This document shows positions 23,390-36,836 of a stretch of 64,000 nucleotides of DNA, piece by piece. The stretch is taken from assembly GCA_032191485.1 (NCBI GenBank), contig JAVDOI010000009.1, positions 22,896,343 to 22,960,342 of the forward strand, written 5' to 3'. This DNA comes from Leptoclinus maculatus (taxonomy: Eukaryota; Chordata; Actinopteri; Perciformes; Stichaeidae). Under the pieces are notes generated by a model. The model did not search any database. It had not been told where the DNA came from and saw only the letters and a list, made by a program, of their open reading frames with translations. Within the stretch, counting starts at the first letter, position 1, and each line of letters begins with the position of its first letter. The position numbers and the translations under genes are program-made.

Positions 23390-25089
23390 TCCTCTTTCTA
23401 TCTCAACACATAAATTGAATCGGTGGTCTTGACAGGGCAATAGGACAGAGAGGACGAATAAAAATCACCTCATTACGTACACCCTTACACATACACAGCC
23501 CCTCGCACACACACGCATGCACATAGGCAGACAGACGTAGACAAACAGGTCATTCACATGCATTAGGGGGTGTAAATAGAAAAGCCTTGAATCCTGCTCA
23601 AACATCATTTGGTGTGTAAACGCTGACAGACGAGAGCAGGAGGCCACATGAGATCAGAGACGCTGTTTGGCGGAGAGGCAACTGAGGGACGGACCCACAA
23701 CGATGTACACAGTTGTGAAGGTCGGACTAATGTTGATTGTGATTAAACCGATGACTGATAAAGGTCACAGTGGCAATATAAGTGATGCAAGCGAAGATAA
23801 TGATGATGTTCTCTCAATCTTTATCTCTTCTTTTCCCTCAGTGATGAAGCCCCGTGATTTTTCAGCTGCACATGAATGTTGTCGATGGGGCTCTGTGATA
23901 ACTCCAGGTTTGACTGACGACTTCCCGCACTGCGACCGTGACTGCAATTCAGAGTCTGAGGTGCAGCTGAAGAGATTATTGATCGTGGCAGACAGGTTAG
24001 ATAGTATCTGCCAACTCCCCCGCTGTTAATTTGTTCTAAGAATCTTTATTTTTTCGCACAGCTCCGATAGACATCGGAGCCTGGCAGGTTTCAGAGGTAA
24101 GATTTAGAAAATTATTACATATTTTCCACCGGAGGAGTTATTAGTGCGTACAAATTAACAGAATTTATAAAAAAAAAAGTATATTTTTGGAGGACTTTCT
24201 CGCTCGTCATACGTCACCTGACTTCTGGAGCAGCTCTATAAGAGTCTATTGCCGCAGCGTGAAATTACAAAAAATGTTTCGCGATAACTCACAAAATGTT
24301 TGGCAAATAGAGTTATAACCCTGTTTGGTTAGACCTGGCTGCAGTTACACATCTGTCTAAAGTTTGCTAACATTAGACACCATAAGCAACAATAACATTC
24401 ATTTAGAGGTGTGTTTTTGGCTACCTGGCAAATACTAATCTTGTTAAGAGAGTCTAAACCAGTAACGTTCCAGCTGTGAAATAAATGAAAAAAACATCTG
24501 TAGAGCTGAGGGAAACTGAAAATATTGTTCATAGCTTTAAAGATACAAGTTATCCCCTGAATCTGAAATCTAAACAAAAACCTCTATCAATTAAACTCAG
24601 TTAGTTAAGTCCACTTTGTCCAAGATGTTGTCATGCTTATGTGTCCCTGCATCACCAAACGGAGAACTGAAACAACATCCACTGTAGCAGGTTAGTAACC
24701 ACCAGTTCAATCCCTGCTTAGGGCTGTAACCAAAATGTCAGATGAGTCCAGGTCCCCCCCCACCCCAACACACCCATCTTATCTATTCAGTTAACTATTA
24801 GATTAAATATATATTTTTTTAATTATACTTCCCAACATGAAGGTCCAGAATGAAGGCTTTGAAACATTAAGCCTGTTTCAAAGCTTTCTCAGCGCTGCCC
24901 AAAATAACATCCTGGTGGATAAATTCTTGGATGTCGACCAAGAAAAGGAATCAAATTGAAATATACAGTCTCAACATACTGGAATCAGCATAAAATATGC
25001 ATAAAATATCCACCAAGTGTTTGTTAAATCATAGAATAAAACTACCCTCATGTTGCCAAATTCCCAGAAATAAAAGGACAAAGATTTAG

Positions 25090-25245
25090 ACTTAGTGCCC
25101 TCAATGACATCTACAGCTCTGCCCTGTGACCACTCGTGAGAGGCCCTTGAGCGAGGCCCTTAACCTGCCTTCACCACTGCTCCACAGTGCTCAGTGAGCC
25201 ACAGACCAGACTGTACTGGGAAGCTTCCAGGTGTGAATATGTGTT
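25090..25245 (+). mobile_element. SINE-like fragment
   Basis: GGCCCTTGAGCGAGGCCCTTAACC (positions 25142-25164) and the CACTGCTCC block after it match the order of words in the body of tRNA-derived fish SINEs; compare CTTGAGCAAGGCACTTAACC in the better preserved SINE at 59775. A B-box-like AGTTCAATCCC near 24703 could be the head of the same element, separated by unrelated sequence. Diverged and partial. Confidence 0.4.
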
Positions 25246-25496
25246 ACTGTTACAATATTGATTCGAGAGCATTGAGTCAGTTGATTTGAAGACACCTCAA
25301 TACTGAAACACAACTGCATCATGTGATACTGCAACACCGATTTGATTCTTATTTGGGGAAAAAAAAAGCGTTAAGCTGCGTGTACATTGAGCTTTTCTGG
25401 TACAAATCTTACCGTCCTTGGGTGGCTGTAACCCTTAAACCTTTGACAGCTCACAATTTTTCATAAAGGGAAAAGAAAATAGGATTTTCTGCACCT

Positions 25497-25497
<1 letters not shown>

Positions 25498-25567
<70 letters not shown>
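25498..25567. repeat. (TC)n-(CA)n compound microsatellite
   Basis: TC units to 25512 followed by about 27 CA units. Confidence 0.95.
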
Positions 25568-25569
<2 letters not shown>

Positions 25570-25662
25570 CATGCAATACCAAATACACTCTCGTATTTGT
25601 GTCAGGAATGTGTTCCCAAAGGAAATAACGGGTAAATCACATGATGAATATCCTGTTCAGCA

Positions 25663-25679
25663 TGTGTGTGCGTGCGTGC

Positions 25680-25725
<46 letters not shown>
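25663..25725. repeat. (GT)n microsatellite with GTGC units
   Basis: CGTG-rich start, then pure GT to 25720. With the CA tract at 25512-25567 it forms an inverted dinucleotide pair about 95 bp apart. Confidence 0.95.
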
Positions 25726-25815
25726 TTGTATAACTGCATGCAAGCCTTGTAAGCTTACTGTAGGTGTAAAGTTTATACTTAATATTTGCTGCATGCCACT
25801 TTCTGTCTGGACTGT

Positions 25816-26101
25816 TAAAGCAATGTTTTGTATTCTGCTGACGTCGTCTCTTCTGGCGGCGAAGGTTGGCGTTCAGAAGCCGAAGACGGGGAGCAGAATG
25901 GAAAACAGACAGAGGCAAAGAGGAAGGAGGAAGACGTCGTTACCTTTGCAGATGGAGGACCTCCCCGAACCAGCAGAGCCTTCAGCCTCGGGGTGCACTT
26001 TTCACATCACTATCAAGAAGAGAGAAGATGGGGGGGGGGGGGGGGGACAGAGACAGAGGGTGGTTAGAATGGCAAAGGTTGGAGATTTAATAAATTATTA
26101 G
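25816..26101 (+). other. unrecognised open frame, doubtful
   Basis: A + strand frame stays open from inside the GT repeat to TAG 26099-26101. Its last 75 or so codons are of mixed composition (for example MEDLPEPAEPSASGCTFHI) before a polyglycine made by the G17 run at 26030-26046. An acceptor-like TTACCTTTGCAG at 25953 precedes the ATG of that segment. No domain is recognised and the upstream part is repeat-derived, so this is noted only as a candidate. Confidence 0.15.
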
Positions 26102-26880
26102 GCAGCAGCACAGACTGACAGTCTGCCACATTAAAAATCTCAAAACAGGAACAGTTAAGCAGCCTCAGGAAAGAAAAAGATAAAAAAAGAAGTGAAAATG
26201 TAGGTTGGACTCAGCTTTTTCACTTAAAATGAAACTCGTTAAATAATAATAAAAAAATGATTTATATAACACAATTAATAGGACACCTCAAAGCTCTATG
26301 TGTGTCAAAGTGGGGAGGAGGGAAGGACTCATAAATGGGACACAGAAGAGAAAAAAAAGCGAGGGATTGTTGAAATAAGGGCGGTGTGAGGAGAAAACAG
26401 AGGGGATTCCCATTAGAGAGACAGATGAAGGGACAGCTGAGGATGACAGCAACGTCTGACAGTTGGTGACGATGATGGACAGAGAGAGGGAGACTGCGAG
26501 AAAGAGTTCCTATTTCCAAGGCTAATCTGAGCCTCTGCCTCTCAGCACAAATACAGTTTCTTACAGAGAGCGTTTACAGCCTTCTTTATCCTCTCACATG
26601 ACTGTTCTGACATCCTTAAGTGTCAAGTAGACCTCTCTGTGTGTGTGTGTGAATGTTTAGTCTATAAAGGGACGTAAAGAAAGACTTAATTTATTCAGAC
26701 TGTAGTCAAAACAATAAGAGTAGGCCTACAATGGCCCAGCAATGACAGCTTCCTGGTCTACTTTGAAGTGGTCCTGTTATTTTGTCCAACCCGCCACCAA
26801 AATATGACAAGCTCCTCCACAACAGTGAGACTCCAGAAAATGACCAAAACACCTTGATTCAACATATTGGACACAACAAT
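26102..26880. other. gene-less stretch
   Basis: Purine-rich sequence at 26160-26520 followed by ordinary sequence; a short GT tract lies at 26638-26652. No gene or structured repeat is seen. Confidence 0.5.
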
Positions 26881-26884
26881 TGAT

Positions 26885-27230
26885 ATACTATACTATGACT
26901 TCACACGCTATACAATTACTGTTTTATGAAATACTGTGCTATGTACATTTTTATTGCTCACTATCCTAGAAACTTTTTTATGATATTAAATATGACTTTT
27001 TAAGGCTGTTACATTTTGATTTCACGTTATGCTTTGACTTTTTATCACACATTTTACTATGATATTTCCATGCTATATATCGATGCTATAACTTTTTTTT
27101 AATATTGTTATGGTATACCATATTTATTATACTTTGACTTTTTATGACATACCACACGAGGACATTTTAATGGCATACTATGCTAAAACGTTTTTATGAT
27201 GTTCTTTATTACATGCAAGTATATGATTTT
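26885..27230. repeat. degenerate AT-rich tandem array
   Basis: Words such as TATGACTTTTTATGACATAC and CTATACTATGAC recur irregularly about every 30-60 bp across the segment (near 26892, 26983, 27034, 27062, 27129, 27176). It looks like an old minisatellite or satellite with much divergence. No conserved phase could be fixed by eye. Confidence 0.55.
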
Positions 27231-31219
<3,989 letters not shown>

Positions 31220-31239
31220 ATGACGGTCTACTGGACTGT

Positions 31240-31660
31240 TAATGAATGCACAGACTTTAACCTGCTCCGTGGGACATCAAAGGACTCTCCCACGGCATTA
31301 CAGATTACTTCAGCGTCTGTGTGGACACTTAAGATTCGGACAAAAAAAAAGCTGTTTTCCAAAGGACAAACTCCGGATGACAAAGCCATCAATTCCCCTC
31401 TAAATAGAAAGAAGAGAGCTCTCAGGGTTTTTTGGGACCGGCAGGTGGTTAAGTCTGTCCAGAGGGAGGTAAAGAGGAGAATGGAGGATGGGAAGAACAC
31501 CTACCAGGAGAGGACAGAACACAATCTGCAGCAAAAACAGTCTGAAGGAGGCGTGGAGTGCGGTGAGAAGAATCGAGCAGGCGGCCAGGCCAGGCCAAGA
31601 AGAACAAGTGGACTGCTTAGAGGGGAAGCCGCTATCTTGTAAAAAATGTCATGCAGACTA
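31240..31660 (+). pseudogene. degenerate LINE ORF2 fragment (linker before the reverse transcriptase)
   Basis: The frame around 31396-31560 reads LNRKKRALRVFWDRQVVKSV then a V-Q-R-E-V-K-R-R stretch, a Y-Q-E-R and an L-Q-Q-K. This is the basic region found between endonuclease and reverse transcriptase in fish CR1/L2/Rex1-type LINEs (KKRAFR.GD...VQRELKR.I...K..Y...LE..L). Just upstream, another frame (31299-31335) gives GITDYFSVCVDT, matching the usual TDYINFCVD-type block, so a frameshift separates them. No YADD catalytic motif is present. This is a dead, truncated copy. Confidence 0.7.
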
Positions 31661-31750
31661 GGAGCTGGCACTTGGACTCGATGGCCCTTCCCTTCCCACT
31701 CTACGAGCACAAGAGGATGCACTGATGGCAGCACTGTGGTGACACATATA

Positions 31751-32262
31751 GGGTGACTAGATCCCAGCAAACAAAGAGTTTGTTTGTGTGGGACAATAAG
31801 GAACACGTAACCAATCATGAGAGGTCGTCTAACATTTGTGTATAATGTCTACATGACTTAGAAAATAAACTTTTCTCTTCTGCCCCTTAGCTCGTAATGT
31901 GTCGCTTTGTGTTTCTTAGTGGTAGTTCCTATCATATTCTGCCAAAATCTGCGTTGTTTGTGACTTTGTGGTGACTGACAATTTTCCCCGTCGGGCGTAG
32001 CGTATCAAAGACGGTGACAGGTTAACCTGAACCTGACCCACGTATGCGCAGTTTGATTGACATAAAACACAGCCCCCATATGACAGCCTTCCCTGCTTTC
32101 TTCACAGCCATTGGATAAAAGCCAGATTTTTAGAAAAGCAGTCTGTCCTTCGGTTGACTTGAAAGCTAGAGACAATCAAAAATGCGGGACATCGTCTCAA
32201 TATGTGGGACAAGCGATAAAACCGACGTGCAGTCCCACATAAAGCAGGACACCTGGTCACCC
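31751..32262. mobile_element. MITE with GGGTGAC termini
   Basis: GGGTGACTAGATCCC at 31751-31765 is mirrored by ACACCTGGTCACCC ending at 32262. Inner subterminal blocks such as GTGTGGGACAATAA (31787) and AGTCCCACATAAAG (32231) also pair. The element is about 512 bp without a transposase frame. No target duplication could be read off. It lies about 90 bp downstream of the LINE fragment; nesting is possible. Confidence 0.6.
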
Positions 32263-33935
32263 AAGGTAAAGTCCATTAGGTTTTAGCATTGAAAGGAAGA
32301 ACACTTTTTAGAGAGATACATCAGACATTGTTCTTTAGGCTCTGAGTGGACGGGTTAGTGTACTTGACAGCTGTGCAAGCAGGGACATGGACATGCAATG
32401 CAACTTGCTCTTGTAGCTTCCAAGTCAAGGACACAAGCATCATTTTTGCAAGAAGTGGGAAGAGTTATTTTAGGCATACAAAATTTTACAAGTGAAAAAA
32501 TCATTAATTTTCTGCAGGAGACTATAGCAGTTGGAGTATTCCTAAGGCTTGGATGGTTATTCAAATGTGATGGATTCCTCATCAAAACTTGTCCATCAAC
32601 TGTACAATGAAATATCTGTTTTGTTTAACCAAAAAGTGGCATTTGCAGTACAAGCTTGCGTACATAAAAACAAGAGTGGAGAAGTCAACTACGACTCCCA
32701 CGGAGCATTTTGATAGGAAACATCCAATCACTGACCGCTGATACATGCGACGCTAATGGCAAACTGAAGCTAAAAATCCAGGGTTTAAATCAGTTCAGGG
32801 TGGATTCTTGGTCAAATCTAAATCTAAATCAAATAAATACAATTAACCTCCGTTGGACTTCAATATAAAGTACAGTCAGAGTTGCGGCAGTAGAGATAAT
32901 AATTGAACTCCTGTGGTTACGAGGCAAAACGCCACTGTTGTTAGTCATTACTCCCAGCATGCTCTGCTGGGACCTTCCCTGTCTGGCAGGGTGTCAAACC
33001 TGCGTCGCCTGCCGATGTTTTGCCAGACGTGGAGCTCAAACTCTCCTCCAAACAAATGAAAATGGATTCAGAAGTGACTGCAGATACAAAATGCTACGAA
33101 TCAGAGCTCACATGCACAGTCACAGGAAAGAAAACAACATGTTCATATTTCCTGCTGATAGCAGCACTCCCAGACACACGGGCCCACACATGCTCGGGTC
33201 ACCGATCGGCTGTTGCACACTCGGCAAAGTTAGGAGGCATTACTGCTGCACACGGCCACAGAACAACACACAAACACACACACACACACACGCCTGGAAA
33301 CACACTGCCTGAAAGCTGAATGCTGATTTACTAATGAGCTGTCATGGTGACAGATCCTGCCATTTAATTGGCTGGTAAAGGACGCAATTAGAATGCAGTG
33401 CATAGATGCACATACGAGAGGGAGAGAGTTGGGCTTTCTGTGCATAATGTGTGAGAGTGTGCGCGCCTCAAAGTGAAACGCACATCGGGAGACTGCAACC
33501 ATGTCACTCATTGCTTTAAATTATTAATTCTGGTTTAACTGCTCCGTGATCTGCTACTCAGCGAGTGTTGAAGATTGTGTGTGTTAGTTTGTGCTCAGTG
33601 TGTTTCTCATTGTACTTCTCGTCCTTTCTCATCAGCTTCTTAAGTTTTGAAAACAACCTCCTCCCTCTACTTTGTCTCTCTCACTCTATTGCTCATTTTT
33701 CAGTCTATATCGATGACTCGCTCTCTTACTCCGTTTCTCTCTCTCTCTCTCTCTCTCTCTCGCTCCCTCGTTTCCCTTTTTCCTTCCAACTCCACCATCT
33801 GCTGGCTCAGTATGCAGCATCTGTCCAACCCCCTTTCCCATTTTTCTTATTCTCATTTTCTTGATGTCTTTTGTTGGACAACTTTGTCTCTCTTCCTGGT
33901 GTTGCTCATAGCGTTCTATTAGTCCCAAAAGGTTG
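32263..33935. other. gene-less stretch
   Basis: Short CA tract at 33269-33292 and (TC)n at 33736-33761. Frames of 70-124 codons here are unrecognised and mutually overlapping. Nothing else is seen. Confidence 0.5.
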
Positions 33936-34069
33936 TTAGTTTCAGTTTAATGAATGGACACAACTCTGGAAAAGATGACTTTCATCATTAAAAGGGAAAC
34001 AAACACAAAGCTTGGGGTCCTTTTTATATATGGACAATGTAGATTTAAGTGATGTAATAAATGTAAAAA

Positions 34070-34456
34070 TACAGATGTATATGTTGTCCTCTGCAGTTGG
34101 AAATGGAGACCATGGTGGCGTATGATGTCGCCACGGGGGAGCAAGTAGAGGATGAAGAGGAGGGGACCGAGTACCGAACCTTGGGGGACACCTTGAGAGA
34201 CTGTGGCTGCGTCCGACTTGAATTTATTGATACTAATGAACTGTTCACGGTCGGAGAGGTATGATTCGAACCAGGAGAGGGCTGTGCCAGTAATGTGGAG
34301 GGAGGACTCGAGACGTGAGGGAAGGATGGAGCGGTTGATGGTGTCAAAGGCTGCACTGAGGTTGAGTTGTATCAGGATGTTGAGGGAGTGGTCATCAGAG
34401 GAGAGGAGGAGGTCGTTGGTGACTTTGATTAGGGTTGCCAGGTCGTTGTCCACCAC
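34070..34456 (-). pseudogene. L2/CR1-type LINE reverse transcriptase fragment
   Basis: Read on the - strand it starts with LIKVTNDLLLSSDD, then NLSAAFDTINRSILPSRLES (the LDLSAAFDT motif of RT block A), ALSWFESYLSDREQFISI, GVPQGSVLGPLLFILYLLPR and GDIIRHHG. These are the RT motifs in proper order for L2-type fish LINEs. Directly after, where FHCYADDTQLY is expected, a small deletion has removed the tyrosine/alanine part and shifted the frame, so the catalytic YADD box is destroyed. The copy is truncated at both ends, about 390 bp long. The open frame continues to 33947 by chance. Confidence 0.9.
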
Positions 34457-35938
34457 TCACAGTTGTCAAGTTGTGGCCATTAAGTTTATTTGTGTTTCTG
34501 GTGGCCTATGGTGCCAAGGTGATCTGCTACTTCACATTCTAAAGGCTGAATAGAATTGAGATTTTGTAGTAAAAGTCCAGAGATAGATGTACTTTTCTTT
34601 GGCAATTCTCTCTCTATTTCTCTCCATTTTTCTCTTTATCTTTGTCTCAGAAAAAAACGTAGTCTCATGCGTCATGCATAATTTCTGTAAACATTTCTGT
34701 GTGTTTCCATGTGCGTCAGTGTATTTGCATGTATGTGTGTGTGCGCGCGTGCACGTGGTATCTTGTATGAGCCAGTAAGGACCAAGCATGGATCAGTGAC
34801 CTTCGCACTGTTACATTTTTAAAGCAGTTCGTGAATAATAGATCAAGTTGGAATAAAACAGCGAAGGATGAAATATGAATTAAAATAATCTGAATTACAG
34901 AGATGGGAGCCGAGGAAAAAGAGGGGAAGGGAGGGGATGTGGGGGAGTGTGTGTGGGGGAGGGAGCGGGGGATGGAGGGAGAAAAGGAGTCGACATATCT
35001 TAAAGAGAATGGATGAGTAGATGTAGATGAATGACACTACAGAGGATTGATATTTATAAAGGCACAAGGCCCGGCAGCTATACCTGCAGGCCAACATCAT
35101 TAGTTAAAGGCATAGTTCACCCAAAACAACATACGCACACTAACATATGCACACTGAGGCTCGTTCTGTTTGCAGAAGTAAGACACTGTTTCCAACACAG
35201 TCTGATTAGTGTGATTAACAGTGTCTATAATCTTGGAGAGAGACGTCAGAGTTTAGCCTTTCAAATGTAACACTGTGCTGCTTTGAGCGACATCAGATGC
35301 CACAGAGCTATAGTTTTGTTTTTTTTAAATGTCAGCGAAGCACAGATGGTAAGCAGACAATTCTGTTTTAATGTATTTCTTTTGAAAGAAAATTTAGCTA
35401 TAACCAAATGAAAGCAAAGGCTCACCTTGGAGTAAAGATAAAGATTACTTATGTGAACAATAAAAGAAGGCTGTTCTAAAAACTAAATGTTTACCTCGGT
35501 TGATTGAAATCATTCGAAAATGAATCTGACCTCTTTTTCTGTTTTAGCCTTCTGAATATTTCTGTTCTGTGGGAGAGTTGAGGCTCCTCTGATAATCAAT
35601 TTGTCCAGATTAAGTGACAAACACATCAGCAAACGGAACACAATTTTCAGGCTTTGCACTCCAAACAGCCTCTCCAAACACACTCCAACAGGCTTAACGC
35701 GTGAAAGAGTGCTATGAAAAAAGCACAAATAGGGGATTCATGAAAAACTGAAGAAGTATTTAAGATGCCAAGTTTTAGGAGTGAAAATGGAAATAATTGA
35801 AACCGTACAAACACTGGTAATCAACATGTCACACAAGTTAAAAGAGCAAACACATGGCGTGGTTTGTGCCTAACGTGTGCAGTTTGTGTTCTTAAGGATA
35901 TTTCGTTTCATGGCTTTTATTTTGTTATCATCTTTCAG
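34457..35938. other. gene-less stretch with G-rich block
   Basis: It contains a G-quadruplex-prone segment at 34921-34983 and, at 35105, AAAGGCATAGTTCACCCAAA, which resembles the end of a TTAA-type fish MITE. No gene is supported. Confidence 0.5.
34921..34983 (+). promoter_or_regulatory. G-quadruplex-prone G-rich tract
   Basis: Runs GGGG, GGG, GGGG, GGGGG, GGGGG, GGG, GGGGG and GGG are spaced by 1-9 bases on the + strand, enough for several alternative quadruplexes. A real function is unknown. Confidence 0.6.
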
Positions 35939-36002
35939 CGCAGATGTATATGTTTTGAAAGAGAGCTCAGTCGCATTTAAAAAAACGGAAAATGGCAATA
36001 CG
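35939..36002 (+). CDS. candidate internal exon, unrecognised
   Basis: The acceptor TTATCATCTTTCAG (AG at 35937-35938) with a T-rich upstream tract and the consensus donor GTAAGT at 36003 bound 64 nt. Only one frame is open, starting after one base: ADVYVLKESSVAFKKTENGN plus T. It ends at a codon boundary. No family is recognised and no neighbouring exon in matching phase was found, so chance is a real possibility. Confidence 0.2.
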
Positions 36003-36043
36003 GTAAGTCACAGAAATAAATAATGTTAAACGGGGAAAGTGTG

Positions 36044-36046
<3 letters not shown>

Positions 36047-36076
<30 letters not shown>
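36047..36076. repeat. (TA)n microsatellite
   Basis: About 15 TA units directly 45 bp after the candidate exon. Confidence 0.95.
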
Positions 36077-36083
<7 letters not shown>

Positions 36084-36309
36084 TTAGCACCAGTCGAAAG
36101 TGGCAACAAGGTCCGTTTAATGAATTTATCTGTTTGTAAGGATTTTAGGTTATATTTTTGTGTTAAGTTAGCTAACTTTTGCCAATTAATGTAACACTCA
36201 ATCACAATCCAACAGAAATGCAATTTATTTTCTGTTCCAGCTTTATCACAGCTTTAATGAAGTGCACAAATGAAAAAAGTTAAGCCAATGCTGAAGTGTC
36301 CTAAACCTG

Positions 36310-36836
36310 AATTCTCTCTAAAGGCCATCGACTCCTTTGGTTGCAAAAATAAGTCTGATTGTACAGAAAACTATGAGAAAATAACTCTACTTCTCACTTT
36401 ATTTATTACCTCAGTAAACATTGTGAACATGAGTTTATGCTCTCAATCACTAGTTTCAAGTCTTCTTCAATACAGCATGACGTTCATTTAGTAAATTATT
36501 GTCGCATTTAGAGAGAAATTGACAATAAAGCAGAGTATGCTTTAGGGCGGGGCTACCTTGTGATTGACAGGTCACTACCTTGGCGTTGTCAGGTCTGGGA
36601 GTCGTCTGTGTTTTCGCCTTACAACTTTAACCCTTTCACAGTGTGTCTTCAGTTCATGAAAGTTAATTGTAACCTGTTTGGTCATTTCAAAATGTTTTAT
36701 TCAGAGTTTGGTTGGACTAAGCTCCACCCTCTCTTGTCACTTCTGGTTTAAAAAAAAAACAAGATGGCGACGCCCAAAGCGGCAGTCCACATGTGAATGG
36801 GTGACGCCACGGTGACTACAACCACGTACAGTCTAA
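36310..36836 (+). repeat. ~500-bp dispersed repeat, copy A
   Basis: It matches 61996-62475 over nearly its whole length with the same order of words: ATTCTCTCTAA, GAGAAAAT-ACTCTACTTCTCACTT, CTCAGTAAACATTGT-AACAT, GGCGGGGCTACCTTGTGATT, GACAGGTCACTACC, CTTTAACCCTTTCACAGTGTG, AAGATGGC and CGGCAGTCCACA. Identity is roughly 85% by eye. It has no lasting open frame and no clear terminal inverted repeat, so its class is unknown. Copy A extends further right, through GGGTGACGCCACGGTGAC. Confidence 0.85.

Larger units (their letters stand above)
22820..25480. other. gene-less stretch with SINE-like pieces
   Basis: Just after the hAT-like element, AGGTGTACCTAATAAAATG near 22955 resembles the 3' end of a common fish repeat. 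A compound CA tract lies at 23342-23387 and a pyrimidine-rich patch at 23095-23165. The 120-codon frame at 23667-24029 includes an acceptor-like TTTTCCCTCAG at 23842 but no good donor and no recognised domain; it is not called as a gene. Confidence 0.5.

Noticed and set aside
23667..24029. 120-codon frame containing an acceptor-like TTTTCCCTCAG
   Set aside because: No acceptable donor follows and the predicted protein matches nothing I know; expected by chance in a window of this size.
25571..26101. 176-codon + strand frame
   Set aside because: It runs through a GT microsatellite and a G17 homopolymer; only its middle part looks protein-like, and no family or splice pair supports it. Kept only as a doubtful candidate.
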